Assembly (NCBI RefSeq): GCF_022201045.2 | Contig: NC_068557.1 | Span: 30,729,501-30,793,500, forward strand | Origin: Citrus sinensis | Lineage: Eukaryota > Streptophyta > Magnoliopsida > Sapindales > Rutaceae | Reading direction: 5' to 3' | DNA length: 64,000 nt | Shown: one piece after another, positions 24,068 to 36,800 of the stretch | Position numbering within the stretch: position 1 is the first letter of the stretch | Layout of the letters: each line of letters starts with the position of its first letter | Translations under genes and position numbers: made by a program | Notes under the pieces: generated by a model | The model's input: only the letters and a program-made list of their open reading frames with translations | What the model was told of the DNA's origin: nothing | Database searches by the model: none

Positions 24068-24935
24068 ACAACCCAAAGGGAAGACGAATTCATCGAAACG
24101 ACTCTACTTTTCCCACTTATTTTCTAAGCATCCAAACACAAATAAGAAAATTAAGCATCTATAGAACATGATGAAGCTTGCTTTTGGGTCCATCAATTCA
24201 CATAAAGTTAAAAGTTCTTTATATCATGTATTTGAAAGGCTAAAATGCATTTTAATTGAAACATATTCGCAATCATAAACCAACACCAATACTGATTTAG
24301 AATAGCAATAACAAAAATTAGTGCAGTGAAACAAAAAAGAAACAAATTATCATTTAACTAAAGCAGGGAAATACCTTAGTAGGAATTAATCGAGCTTCAT
24401 TAACGTTAAAATGTTTCGTAAAACTTCAAAACTTAATGGTGGAAAATCAAAATTGCCGACTAGCACAACAAAAATTTGAAAATGGTTATTTGCAATACGC
24501 AAATTTGCTATCTTATTCATCGAACAACATACAAATATTACAAATACTTTCAGTTCATGGACAACAAGCAATTGTTAATTAAACTATCATATCAGTCTAC
24601 TAATAACTCAAAATTATTTGTTCAAATTACACAAATCGAATCATTTTCAGATCATTCAAGTTAATATCAAGTGCTTCGAATTACAATAACTAGAGCAATT
24701 CAAAAGCTTTTATTCTTTTATACGTCAATGGTTCCGAATAAAATAGTGTTAGAGCAGTTGGTTGTTTTTTTGTTTTTGTTTTTGTTTTTGTTGCGGGGGT
24801 GGGGGTTGTGAGGATAAGAAAGGGTAGATTTATTAACAACATTCAGCCACCTATTTCAGCATCTGTCTGTCTATCAACTATCTAAGTGACTAGATGAGCT
24901 ATTGGCTCATACAAGACTGCAAGTAGCATCATCGC
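24068..24935. other. Spacer of the inverted duplication
   Basis: AT-rich non-coding DNA between the left arm and the DUSP12-like exon. It includes a GTTTTT microsatellite (~24765-24792) and a G-rich patch. No gene or element is recognised. Confidence 0.5.
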
Positions 24936-25265
24936 TCAATTAAAGCACTTGTCTAAACGACTTTTGTGCAGCTGAAAAGCAGGAGTCGCCCAGGCTCCAC
25001 AGCTGCACTGCAAACCTGCCCAGTTGAAGGAACCTAGCCGGGCCTTGCACCCCATGCACTGAAGTTTCTCTCCCACAAAACCTTCTTGTACGGATTGCAT
25101 CCACTTCATGGACTCCACAAATAAGGAGGAGCATTCTGCTGGTTCGTTTTCCATCTCACTTCTCTTTTTCCGTTTGAAGCATTGTTCTCCTTTTCCTTGC
25201 TCATGGGGAACTATGTTCTCCTCTGAAGCAACAAGTCTTCGACATTTTTTACAGCGATATATGGC
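24936..25265 (-). pseudogene. Orphan exon: zinc-binding tail of a DUSP12-like phosphatase
   Basis: After an intact acceptor (ccccag|GCCATA) an open frame of 109 codons runs to TGA. It carries the cysteine-rich C-terminal domain of DUSP12-type dual-specificity phosphatases: CKKCRRLVA, ECSSLFVESMKWMQ, LQCMGCKARLGSFNWAG, CSCGAW and FQLHKSRLD. The metal-ligand Cys and His positions look intact. The catalytic domain (HCxxGxxRS) is not encoded upstream; the inverted-repeat arm begins only 6 bp beyond the acceptor. Without that domain the product could not be a phosphatase. It is most likely a captured or truncated gene piece. The frame could also open at an ATG at 25352. Confidence 0.75.
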
Positions 25266-25271
25266 CTGGGG

Positions 25272-25891
25272 ATTTGCAACATGTTTATGGACTTGTTCCA
25301 TTTTATGGACTTTGAGCCTGCCTCCCTTTACAGACCCATTTACCCCTTCCAACTATTTTTACAAAAGTACCCTTTTATTGGTCCAACTCGGTTATGTCTT
25401 TTACATTTAGGATCCGTGAACCCGTTTATCCGGATTCTGGACCTGAATTTTTTCATTTTTTTATTTAAAAAAATGAAAACAAAGTAAATCAAAACAAAAC
25501 ATAGCACAGAGACCAGAACGCCAAGGAAAAACTCTAATTTTCAATGCAAAACACACGCTGCCGTTGCAAACAGGCTTAACGCCCGCCCCTTGACACCGCT
25601 GCTTTCTGTTACTGCTGCCGCGTGACGCGTGCTGTTTGTTGGATCGCTCACCACGGTTGTTGCCAGTCAATCGCCGACTGTGCTTGCTATTTTGCCAAGC
25701 TACGGCTTCACGGCCGTCATCAAAAGGTACTTACCGTCAGTTCCTCGCTTTAACTGCTGTTTAGATGAAATCGATGATGGGTTTTTGATGATGATGGTGA
25801 ATTTGATAAACTTAAGCTAATGATTTTTCTTACATGACTTGTAGATTTGTCTTTGGCTTTGAATATTTTAAATTTCAAGCAGTAACATTTT
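25272..25891 (-). repeat. Inverted duplication, right arm (620 bp)
   Basis: Reverse-complement partner of 23449-24067. Its outer end is 235 bp from the ALG13 start codon, so it occupies the ALG13 promoter region. No matching direct repeats flank the two outer ends. Confidence 0.95.
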
Positions 25892-26126
25892 ACGCTGTAC
25901 AAAAATTACACATTGGTTGAAAAAATATTTTTTCAGAAATACCAAATGAGTCAGATTACAATTATCACATTATATGTACATAAATTAGGACGCTTTAGTG
26001 CAAAGTTTGGGACTTCTATTTGATTAAGTTACTTATAAGCGATTTTTGTTGTTTTTGATGGTTGTAAAGCTTAGTGGTGGTGTACATTTTGGACAAAACC
26101 GAATCATAGATAACGAGAAATTCGAG

Positions 26127-29100
26127 ATGGGAGATACTAGGGATAGTGTGAGCTTGAAGAGAATTGTGTTCGTAACAGTCGGAACAACATGTTTTGATGC
26201 TCTTGTGAAAGCGGTGGATACTTTAGAAGTAAAACAAGAGTTGACAAGAAGAGGATATACCCATCTTCTCATTCAAATGGGTCGAGGAACCTATGTACCT
26301 ACTAAGGTATTTCCCTGATGGCAATTTGTTTCTTTTTTGTTTCACTGCACTAATTTTTGTTATTGCTATTTTAAATCAAATGTAAAGTAGTGTTTTGTGA
26401 GGATGAAATGGAGATTCTAAATAGTGTTTTATTGAGGAGTTTGAATTTGTTGCTTTATCATAGAGTCAAAAGGTTTTTTTTTTTGAGAAGCTTCAAAGAA
26501 GTGTAGTTTTGTGTTATATGAATAAAAGCTTCAAAGAAGTGTAGTTTGTGTTATATGAATTAGGCTGCTGTATCATTAAGTGGAAGCTGTCACGTTTTTG
26601 CTGAAAGCCTAGTGGTGAAATTTACAAACGGAATTCAAATGTTTGTAAAGCTCATTAAATTTTGTACTACAGGTGGGTTGAAAAGTTAAAGAAAGCATTG
26701 CATTAAGTTGCTGGGTTATTGCTTCCTTGAATTTAAGTTGAACAAGTTCAACAGTATATATGATGTTTTGTGATTTCATGCAATTCTCTGTAATGGGTGG
26801 AATTAAAATATATTGAAAGGTACAAGAAAGCAATAAATATTGGAATTTATCAGAATCCTCTAAAGAGGATTTGTGCTTAGAACAATTAGGTTTCAGCGAT
26901 TGAGCTATTGAAGATTTGTGCCGTCAAGCCTTAGATTGAGGTTAATGCTATACTTATAATATCAACTCTAGGAGTATTGAGGTTAATGCTATACTTATAA
27001 TATCTCAACTCTAGGAATTAGGGGGAAGGAGAAAGATGCTTGCATTTCTAGTATACGAAACAAACCTAAGAGCTCCAACATAGGGGTTATGGAGTTCTTC
27101 CATTACCGAAATTTTATAGGCGCTAGGTATTGTTATTAGGAAGAGCAAATCCTTTTGTTCATTTGAGGTTGTTGAGTGATTAGGACAAGTAAGAGTCATA
27201 GTAGGAGTATCAGTCTAGGTTCCTTTTTATAGTTTGATTAGGATTTGCTTTATATTTTGTTATTTAAGTCATATTCCTTTTCTTATAAGGAATTATAATT
27301 TTATTAGGAATAAGATAATCCTAACTAGTATAAATAGGTTTGTTATGCTTGTTTCTTTACACAAGCTTTTCATTAATAATATTCAGTATTTCTCAATTGA
27401 GATATTTCTACTTTGTGAGAGCCCCTCCTTCTTGAGTTATCAAAAACATACGCTAGAACGAAATCTACTATCATTTCTGCCCGGCGTCATTGAGCCCTCG
27501 TTTTCTAAACAAATTTGACAATGACTCCACACATGAAGTTTGGTTTGTAGACCAAAGCCAAATTTGATCTGATGGCAATTAACTTGATATAAAATGATAA
27601 ATAATCTGCCATATATTGATATTGTTGTTGTAATACCACCATTTATTAGTTGAATCTGCCAATGATTTGTGTATAATTTTGTCCCAGCTCTGTTGCTGCA
27701 TTAACAAAATCCACTTTAGTAAGTTGTATTTAAATGGAAATTAAAAAACATTAAGATTGTTATTTTTTAGTCCAAGAGATTGATTTTTTTTCTTTTGATT
27801 TACAATTTTGCCATTGCCATGATATTATCAAAATTCTGATGAGTTTATTCTGTAACAGTCCCTTGGAGAAGACGGCCTCATGGCTGTAGACTACTTTACT
27901 TTTTCGTCAAGCATTGCAGACCATCTAAGGTCTGCATCTCTTGTAATCAGTCATGCCGGTAAATTCTTGACAGATTGCTTCATTTTCCTTGTCTCCTTTT
28001 ATCTTAATTATTATTTTTAATTTCCTCCTAAGATTTAATACTCTCTCGCTCTTTCATTATGCTACATTGCTTCTTTATTATTCATGTTGACAGATTGCTT
28101 CATTTTCCTTGTCTCCTTTTATCTTAATTATTATTTTTAATTTCCTCCTAAGATTTAATACTCTCTCGCTCTTTCATTATGCTACATTGCTTCTTTATTA
28201 TTCATGTTGACCATATCAAATCCACTGGGCATTGTTTGGAGAGAAGCAGATGATAATTTTGTAAACACTTACCATTTTATTTGATTTGCAAAGATCTATA
28301 AATATCAGAAAAATGTGGGTTAAAAAAAATCAGAAAATTGGGCACGTTGTTAGCTAGATTGTTCAAGGAGATGTCATTACCAGCCATAAATGTCTTAAAC
28401 ACAAGAAATGAATCCATGAATGGTGATGTTTGTGCCATCATCTACTCTGCTCCTCGACTTCTATCCTATTATGAGTCAATGACCTTGTCTTACTTCAGTG
28501 GTTTTGCCCTGATGGGAAGACAACATTACTAGCTCAGAGACTCCTATGGTCTATGGCTGACAACTGCTGATTTTTGAGTTTGAATCCTAAATAAATCGAT
28601 TGGGCTTTTTCTATATTCAAATGGCGTAGAACCTTGTCATATGATGAGTATAGAGCAAACATATTTACATAACTTTTCTCCTTCTTAGATGTGTATGCTT
28701 GGTGATCCCTTCTTTTTTTCTCCTTTTGAGAAGAGTGCATTCTTGTGCGATCTCAGCCAAATTATCTTTACAATTCATTCAGTAGTAAGAATTGAACTCA
28801 GTATCCTTCCCATCACATTGTTCTTTTTTTATTGCACTTTGACAACAATAAAATAGCATAAATTCCCAAAAAACAAAGCCCCCAATTTATGGATCATGGT
28901 CTGCAGAGCAAAATTAGGCAAGTTCTGTTAGGTTAGGGTACTATACTAGAGTATAGGCTAGTTTTCTCCCTCCACCTCATCTCACTGTCCTCTCCTTTCT
29001 TTCGTTGCTTTTACAGGCAGGGGAAAACAGATATTAGCACTCTAGCCAATAGGCTTTATTTATTTTAGGCCTGATGTCATGAGATAGTGCAATTGCTGTC

Positions 29101-29444
29101 ATTTTAACTAAAGTTCTTGATGTGTGGGAAAGAATGAAACAAACACAAAGGAGCAAGATCCTAAAATAATTCTCTCTTGTGTTGCAGGGTCAGGGAGCAT
29201 ATTTGAGACCTTACGGCATGGTAAACCTTTGATAGTGGTGGTGAATGAAGACTTAATGGACAATCATCAGAGTGAGCTAGCAGAAGAACTAGCAGCGAGG
29301 AAGCATTTATATTGTGCTCATCCTCAATCCCTTCATCAGGTTATAGCTGGTATGGATTTGGAGTCTCTCCTACCATACCAACCTGGTGATGCCACACCAG
29401 TTGCCAAGCTTATAAACAGATTTCTAGGTTTCCCTGATGATTGA
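26127..29444 (+). CDS. ALG13: UDP-GlcNAc transferase subunit ALG13
   Basis: ALG13 is the cytosolic catalytic half of the enzyme that, anchored by ALG14 on the ER membrane, adds the second GlcNAc to the dolichol-linked N-glycan precursor. Three exons, 26127-26306, 27859-27958 and 29188-29444, give 178 residues, normal for the small plant form. Visible family blocks are VFVTVGTTCFDALV, GYTHLLIQMGRG, LVISHAGSGSIFETLRHGKP (nucleotide-sugar binding), NEDLMDNHQSELAEELA and KLINRFLGFPDD. The start at MGDTRDS fits the family; an in-frame ATG at 26058 would add residues unlike it. Intron 2 holds a perfect 120-bp tandem duplication. The right arm of the inverted repeat lies just upstream and may supply or disturb its promoter. 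Confidence 0.95.
26488..26562 (+). repeat. Tandem duplication, 38-bp unit (ALG13 intron 1)
   Basis: AAGCTTCAAAGAAGTGTAGT and its continuation to ATATGAAT occur twice head to tail, with one T of difference. Confidence 0.9.
26936..27018 (+). repeat. Tandem duplication, 41-bp unit (ALG13 intron 1)
   Basis: TTGAGGTTAATGCTATACTT and its continuation to CAACTCTAGGA is repeated once, with a 2-base CT insertion in the second copy. Confidence 0.9.
27967..28206 (+). repeat. Perfect tandem duplication, 120-bp unit (ALG13 intron 2)
   Basis: 27967-28086 and 28087-28206 appear identical base for base, starting TTGACAGATTGCTTC and ending TTATTATTCATG. Identity suggests a very recent event or an assembly artefact. 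It begins 8 bp after the exon 2 donor and does not touch the splice site. Confidence 0.95.
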
Positions 29445-32011
29445 CGAGATTACAGACTTAATGTTGATTAGAGAAACAACTAGGCAGGTGTTATACTTTT
29501 TTTTTTAATCTTTTTCTCCTCGCCATACACTGAATTATGTGATGAGGTATACACAGTGTTGTAGGGCAATTCAATATCCTATAAAATTATTTAATGAGTG
29601 AGTGTCTCCCCTTGGAATTGTACAGAATTTTTCTACAACTAAATTCTTTTAATAGATGTTGTAGATCCATATTGATGGATCAATTAAATAGCCAAAATAA
29701 ATGTTCGGTTAAGTTTATCGTTAGGTAGGTGAAGATAACATGATATCATATCTTGATGACATGCACATATGATAGAGAGGCTTTAACATGAGATTGTATG
29801 AGTATTTTTGCCATCAGTCTGAAGTTGGCCCTGCTTGAAGTTAATTTCTGTGCCAGTCCAAATCTATTAGTACCAAAATGCAACTGCCACTTGACCTGTG
29901 TGGCTATCAGATGAGCAATTACATAATTTCACCCCTCAGAGGAGCGGTTTGGATGAGAAATTATAGATAGAGCTGAGAGATAGTGTCCTATCCCACAAGA
30001 AATTGACATTTTACTGACAAGTCTATGCAATGTCACTCTCATCTGTGCTAAAGTGAAACAGGGGAGATGAAGTTCATAACTTCATTTATAATTGGGATGA
30101 AATGGTAGATAGGTTAAGGACAACATTGTGGACTAATATAGATTATTTCATAATTATATTTTGGCTTAAGCTTAACTTGTGTCACCATCATTGTGGCAGA
30201 TTCTCTAGTGAAAATTTTTCTTACTTGAAGTGATTAGAGGATTGAAATCTTCACTCATTGGGAGGAAACTTCCCATGTCGTAAGGGGTTTTTGTCTGGAC
30301 TCATTTGGTTAAAAAAGGCACCCCATATTAGCAAAGGGGTAATTGCTCCTTTTGCAATTGTCGTGGCTTCGCAGTAAAGTAAAAAACTATGCTATGCTTT
30401 TGTAGTTTAATTAATGTTAATCTGGACTTGAGAGTTATTTAAAATATAACAGCCGATTTTGCTGCTGAAATTCTAATGTGTAAGTTGACAGGTTTTGCTC
30501 CATGTGAAATTTGCATACTTGTCTCTTCCAGCTAATTACAATGACAAGGATTGAACTTCTCTAAGCCTTGTACAAACATAATAATGTAGACAACGGAAAC
30601 GGAGGCGAAAGCTTAGAAGCTAGAAAACCTAAAATGGGAGAGATTTTTGAAGTGTGCAACGCTCCAAAGTTGTATGAGTCCTAGTTTCTAAGCAACAAAA
30701 CTGAAGTTGAGTGTCAAGCGGACAAGCAGCTATAGGCCAAAAAATATTAAATGAGCTGGTGCCCGATAAGATTATCAATTTGACAAAATGGGTTTGGTCG
30801 TTCGGGGACTAGTAGCAGCTCATGTGAAGTTAAGTGCTCCCTCAATAAATGCTGCCATGGATTTTACAAAAGCAACAATTTTTGTGAGCTTTCCGGTGAA
30901 TGGATTTCAGTTATCCTCTTCTCTTATCAGAAAATTTTCCAATCGTGATGATGAGAATGGATAGTACTGCATATCAAACTTTTTAAAATTTTTAAAATTT
31001 ACTTGACAGATGAATATAAGTTGATTCAGTTAATAAAGTTTTTCTAGTGCAATAGATTTTGTCATCAAATTCTACTCATATCAAGATTAAGATGTGGGAT
31101 ATGATTGGATGATCAATTTTTACCCTTTGGAATCTGATTAGATTAGTATCTGAACAGAAGTGATAATATAATCAGAAATTTATGCATCATTCAACGGCAG
31201 ATGTAGGAAATGTTTCCTTTCCAGAATCTGTATGTGGAGGGAGGCAAAAGCGTAAAAGAGTTAGTGAACTTGATTGGGAAGACCTTATTATAGAAACCCT
31301 CCTGCTGCATCAGGTGCAAGAAGTGGAAATTGAGACAGGACATTGCAAGGCCTTGCTGGACTTGCATGTGTTTTAACTCTGGGGTCATGTGAATATTTGA
31401 GCTTGGGGAGCAAATTTTTCCCTTTTTTTGTTCAAGCAATCATTTATTTTTACTTCTGATAAGGGAGCACGGTGTAAAGTACTTATGTTAACGACTGCTT
31501 TTTTGAAGAGATTTTAGGGAGCAATTACAGTTGTAAACTTTTGCAGCTACGAGAATGTCAAATGTAAAAGTAATTAATATAATTACAAATCTAATTATTT
31601 CGAAGGCCATTAATATCTGATTCAATTCATTTAACTTAGTATATTGAGCAGCTAATCAAAGATTGGCCATACACAGCAGCCCAGAAATATAAATAATCGG
31701 TTAACTTGCATTTCTAGATTGTTCTGGACAAACCAATTTGATTATAGAAGGAAAGAGAGGAATTATTCTGGAAATTCCGGTGAGGTATTGAGGTAAATCT
31801 TTTCGGGCTGCTGAATTCTATTGCATCGTCAAACTATCATCAGTGAATCTTATTTGTTTTGCTAACACTGACATCAGAAATTTCAACAATCTTTGACGAC
31901 AATTGTAAAATAGAAATGAAATGTAGAAGTGACAAAAGGATAGTTGTCAGGCTAGCTAAGCTGTAAATAACTGAAAGCACGAGAACTTTCTCCGGCATTT
32001 GATAGCAAGCA
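29445..32011. other. Intergenic, ALG13 to DUF538 gene
   Basis: No gene is supported. The 64-codon frame at 31182-31376 (QKRKRVSELDWEDLIIETLL...) has a plausible composition but no start context, splice partner or family that I recognise. The stretch should include the 3' UTRs of both convergent neighbours. Confidence 0.45.
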
Positions 32012-32422
32012 TCATTGGCCTGCGGCAAATGCTTCAATTGGGAAAGTCTTGGTGATCCCAGCAAGGCTCTTGAAGTGAATTTTCCCAGTGGGTGGATCAT
32101 CAACTTTGATCTCACTGACTGGAGGCCAGAGCATAAGCTCCTTAGCCTTCACTCCCTTGAGCTTCTTGATCACATTCTTGTTAACATAACCAGTTATTTC
32201 AGTATCATAGCTCACAAGTTTTTTGACCATTTTGAAACTATGCTCCACCTTTTTCTTCTGCAGGATCCACATGTAGCCAGTAGTCTGGACGAAACCAACT
32301 TCAATCACATCAGCAAGAGGAAGAAGTCCCAGTGGCAGCCCAAACTCTTCTAGGAGAGAAGAAGCCACTTTCATCCCCTCTTCATGGCCCTTCTTGACAA
32401 CACCTCCTTCCTTCTCTGCCAT
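32012..32422 (-). CDS. DUF538 family protein
   Basis: A single uninterrupted exon encodes 136 residues with no signal peptide (MAEKEGGVVKKGHEEGMKVA). The conserved DUF538 pattern is present: an N-terminal helix, EFGLPLGLLPLADVIEVGF, the strand-rich centre TTGYMWILQKKKVEHSF and VSYDTEITGYVNKNVIKKL, then ELMLWPPVSEI. The family forms a compact beta-barrel related to bactericidal/permeability-increasing proteins and is often stress-induced in plants; its biochemical role is unsettled. The short form without a secretion signal resembles Arabidopsis At5g01610. The gene is divergent from the DUF676 hydrolase across a 1.4-kb gap. Confidence 0.92.
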   Translation of the reverse strand: MAEKEGGVVKKGHEEGMKVASSLLEEFGLPLGLLPLADVIEVGFVQTTGYMWILQKKKVEHSFKMVKKLVSYDTEITGYVNKNVIKKLKGVKAKELMLWPPVSEIKVDDPPTGKIHFKSLAGITKTFPIEAFAAGQ

Positions 32423-33848
32423 CGTCAGGTTTTAGCTAATTTACTTCTTTGTTTTGCCTAAATTTGATACGAGCTTCTTTGAAGATAAGGTGCTATTTAT
32501 GCTGAGTGAAACATGCATTATGACAAATTTGACGGAAAAACTTATGCGAAAATCTTTGTATAACTCCCCCAAAATTTTGTCAACCGGCCCTTGTATTCTT
32601 TTCAAACACAATTTTCCATGCATTCTCTCTCTCTCTCTATTTTGGCTTATAATGGTAACATTTAGTATGCATGCGCGGTAATGAATAGAACAAAGTGCCC
32701 ATAGGTTGTTAGTCGGACCCTGAAGAATCATAAGAGAGCTCTGCTGCAGAACTTCATACGTTTTCGTTTCATTTTCTAAATGTAGCTTACGGAGACGTGG
32801 CGCATTCGGCGTATGTATAATGTACGTATATTTTTCTTTTTTGTTTATGCTTTTTTCTTGTTTTGCCTTCAAAAATCAAAACAGACGTGACTCATCTTTT
32901 CCTCTTCTGAAGAAACACGATTGCTTTTCGGACCAGCCGCTATTTTTATGCGGAAGATGAATCATATTCATTCATCTATGTGATCTGTACTGGCTGCAAA
33001 AGCAAGATCATGAAGGCCTCTGCAAAAAACTACTCACGGTAATTGGTAAATCCTCTTCAAGCATTTAATTTTTCCTAATTTTTTTTTATGAAACAAATGA
33101 TTTATTAGCTCCAAGGTTTATAATTATATAATAATTTCGTTTATTCACAAAGACAAGAATTAGGTTGCATGCAAGGTAACTAATTTTAAAATAAAATAAA
33201 AAAAAAACAAATTTTCTTACTAAACTGAAATTGAACCAACTATACGACAACAACAGCCTTAACTATTGACCATGGGGCCATTGTCAGCATTGACCGCTCA
33301 ACGATTCCCAACTCTCTGCACCTAGCCAAATTGGGCAACCGAAGTAAATGACCGAAAACACCCTTACTTGAGCTAACATAAAAACAAGGTCCGATTGGTT
33401 GGTCACCAGTCACCACACACACGTGTATCTTCTTCTCTCAGACTCTCCCCCATGGACGCGCCAACAGCAAACAACATTATTTTATTTTATTCACACCCGA
33501 AGATTTTTCTTGCCTCAAGTGGGTAACTGTAACATATATCTCTACCCTTTCTCGCTCGAACTCTTAGCTGAGCAGTGCTAAGAAAAATAAAATTAAAAAT
33601 AATAAATAAGTGTCCCAAAAACAACGGGAGTGACCCGAAAGGAAAGGAAAAAATTACAAAATGGGCAGAGCATGGGCTGCTGGCTGCTGCTATGTGGTAC
33701 TACTACCGCTATGATTGATTTCGAAATTATAAAATTACGTTATGGCCACTGAATAGCATCGCATTGGGAACCGAGATTTTCGAATTTCTGTTATTTTACT
33801 TTTTTTTTTTTTTTTTTCACTTTGCCCGTTCTCACTACATATATATTA
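32423..33848. other. Divergent promoter region, DUF538 gene and hydrolase gene
   Basis: A 1.4-kb gap between head-to-head genes. It contains an ACGTGG motif near 32797, a CACGTG palindrome near 33420 (in CACACACACGTGTATC), a CT microsatellite at ~32624-32638 and a T-rich tract (~33799-33817) just before the hydrolase start. No further gene is seen. Confidence 0.5.
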
Positions 33849-36800
33849 ATGGCAACGGCTTCTTTGATTCACGCTTCTTGTGGTTATTCTCTGAGACTTG
33901 GTGGTAGTAATAACAGAAATGGAGCTCACGGTCCTCTAGGCTCTTCGACGTCGTTTTCGTGTTCTTGTTGTTCTTCCACCAATTTGATTTTCTCTTCCGG
34001 TAATTGATCTCTTTCATCATTACGCTGCTCTGTCCTTTTCTTTTTTCATCCTTAATTAGAAAGATTTCTAATTCGAACTGAAGCTGGAAATTCAGTGCGG
34101 TTTTGCTTTTAAGCTTTTGGAATTGAAAATCTCAAATTTATAGTTGTCTTTGTGACGGTTTGATGTTTGAGTGCCGTTTTGATTTAACTAAGTAATAGAA
34201 ATGAAGAAACGAAGGACCTTAACTTCTTATTATTATCATTATTATTAAGATGGGTAACGTTCATAGAATTTTATACCGTGGAAGCAAATAATTGGATGCC
34301 TTAGTCCGTAGATGTCATGTCTGAGAAAAAGTCTACTGCTGTAAGCTTATAGTCATAATTAACCAGAGAAATTGAGGTGTACAAGGGAACTGTTTCTGAT
34401 GTTGAAAAGAAGCATGCTGAAGTTATGGCCTTGGTGGGGTGGTTGTAGGGAATTGTAGTTTAATTGATGCATTTTCCATCTTTTTTAGGAAATTAGATGA
34501 CACTCTTGTTATCATAGATGCTAAGATGTGCAAATCAATAAAGCTTCCTTATTTGCATTTGCCACTTTTGTTAGACTCTTGACCTTATCATCAATGTGGG
34601 CTGCATAGCCTGTCTCTAAAATTAAATTAAAGCCTTTGGTCTCTTATGTCAGGCTCTCATTACCGTAGAGTTATGTGCTGACTGGACCATTTTGCTTGTC
34701 CGAACACTGACTTGTGACATCTCTTGACATTGCTTATCTAAGTGTCTGCCTAGCGTACATCCTCTGTCCCACTAATAGTTCTGACTTTGAAGAAGCTGAA
34801 TTTCTGGAGTGAAGCATTTCATAATTGACATCTTATATGTGATATGCTAATAAATACCAATATCACCTTCTTTTGAATGTGGAGGAGACAGTTCCAAGAA
34901 ATATTCAGAAAATTATTTATAGGCAGTATTTTTCAAAAATAAAGGAAAAAAATAATGATTGAAAAAGAAAAGCAGCAGATAATGCAGAAAACTGAAAGAA
35001 AGTTAATGCCCTGACTCATTGATAATGTGCACACAGTTGGATCAAAATGGAATATAAGAAGCTCTTTCTGATGGAGGGGTTATTATTTGCGATGCATTAG
35101 GAAGTAAATATAGCTGTTAACTTTTTATCATTATTCCTTTTTTTTTCTTGATTATGTGAGATGAACTTGGGCAGGGATCAATAATTGGAAACAGCAAGGT
35201 CTTAAAGCTCAAACAATGGGTACAACCACTCAGGAAAGTTTTGCATCGTCCAGGGGAACTTTGAATGGGAAAAATAAGCCTGATCATCTTCTTGTTCTTG
35301 TTCATGGCATCTTGGCTAGGTATATGTCAATCATATTCCTTTAACAATATAGTTAGTGCCCAGATAAAGAAGTAAAATCTTGAATAATGGAAGAAAGTAG
35401 TGAAAGAATTAGTTTCATGCTTTAACCATAGGTCTTGGTAATATTATGTATTCATTTGTTGTTAGTTTTTGGTTATTATAGATTATTTAAACATTAGATT
35501 TAATGTGCAAGGCAGCAAGTGTCATACGCTCATTATTGTCACAAAACATTAGAACTTGATGGGATGAGTACCACATTTACGAAGTTTACTGATAGTGCTG
35601 TTGCATAATTTAATCCCTCCCCTACGACTTCAAAATATTATGCTTTAAACAGAGTAATGTCATGGTTATTATTCTTCCAGCTTTTATTTTGGGTTGATAC
35701 CTCTCTTCAAAATGCAGCCCAAGTGATTGGACATATGCAGAAGCTGAGTTAAAAAGACGTCTTGGAAGTAACTTTTTAATATATGGTACGTTTATCTTCT
35801 TTATTTTAGCATTCTCCGTTTTCAAAAAGAAAACCTAATTTTTGTTTTTTTAGGGGCGGTTATGAACATCCCATTTTGAGGAAGTATTTGTAACAACTGA
35901 TCGAGAGATCTTGGCAATCCACTTAGAAGTATTTTGTATTTATTTGAATGCTTTGATGAAGGATGGATTGACTAGAAAGAATGGAGGTGGGGTTATTTTG
36001 ATTAACCCAATTTATAACTCTTTGACTGAGAGACCTAATTCTCTATGAACCACAAAAAGGTTATAGATCTGATGACACAAAATTGAGAGCCAAGGTGTTA
36101 GAAACAATGATAGTGGCTTGTTTGTGTATTGATTGTTTTAATTTCTTATTTTGTTGTTTGGGATTTTAAAGTTTTCATTTTCTTGATATGTGCAGCAAGT
36201 TCATCTAACACCTACACTAGAACCTTTTCTGGTATTGATGGGGCTGGAAAGCGATTAGCAAATGAAGTGAGTAGTGATATGCATGCAAGATTGTGTTTCA
36301 TTTTATATTTCTGGGCTTGCAGCTTTGTTGGGAATGACCAGTGTGTTAGTTACATAATTGATGCTCTCTTTTCTCAATCAAAAGGTTATGGAAGTAGTGA
36401 AAAAGACAGATAGCCTCAAAAGGATCTCCTTCTTAGCCCATTCTCTTGGAGGGTTATTTGCAAGATATGCAGTTGCTGTCCTTTACTCATCAACTGCAGA
36501 AGAAAGTGGTGAACCCGTTGATCTTGCTGATTCAATGAGAGAAAATTCACTAACTATGTGCTCTTCAAGACGAGGTACGATTGCTGGACTGGAGCCAGTC
36601 AATTTTATTACCTTGGCAACTCCTCATCTTGGGGTGAGAGGGAAAAAGCAGGTTTGTTCTGGAGGGTATTGGTTTTCATGCTTGTTTTATATTGTATAAT
36701 TACTATCCGGTATAGAATGTTATTGTATTTCACTCACTAAGAATACTTGTGCATGCTCATTATATGCATCTCAGAACTTTTCTGATTGAAAAGATAAAGC

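Noticed and set aside
23449-25891. Inverted repeat as a Pack-MULE with long terminal repeats carrying a gene fragment
   Set aside because: The flanks of the outer ends (CTTCAGTAC on the left, CGCTGTACA on the right) are not a 9-bp target duplication, and the ends lack a recognisable Mutator terminus. An inverted segmental duplication fits better.
31182-31376. 64-codon frame resembling part of a BOI-type E3 ligase (KRKR followed by a helix)
   Set aside because: There is no RING cysteine pattern and no neighbouring exon in frame. The resemblance is too weak.
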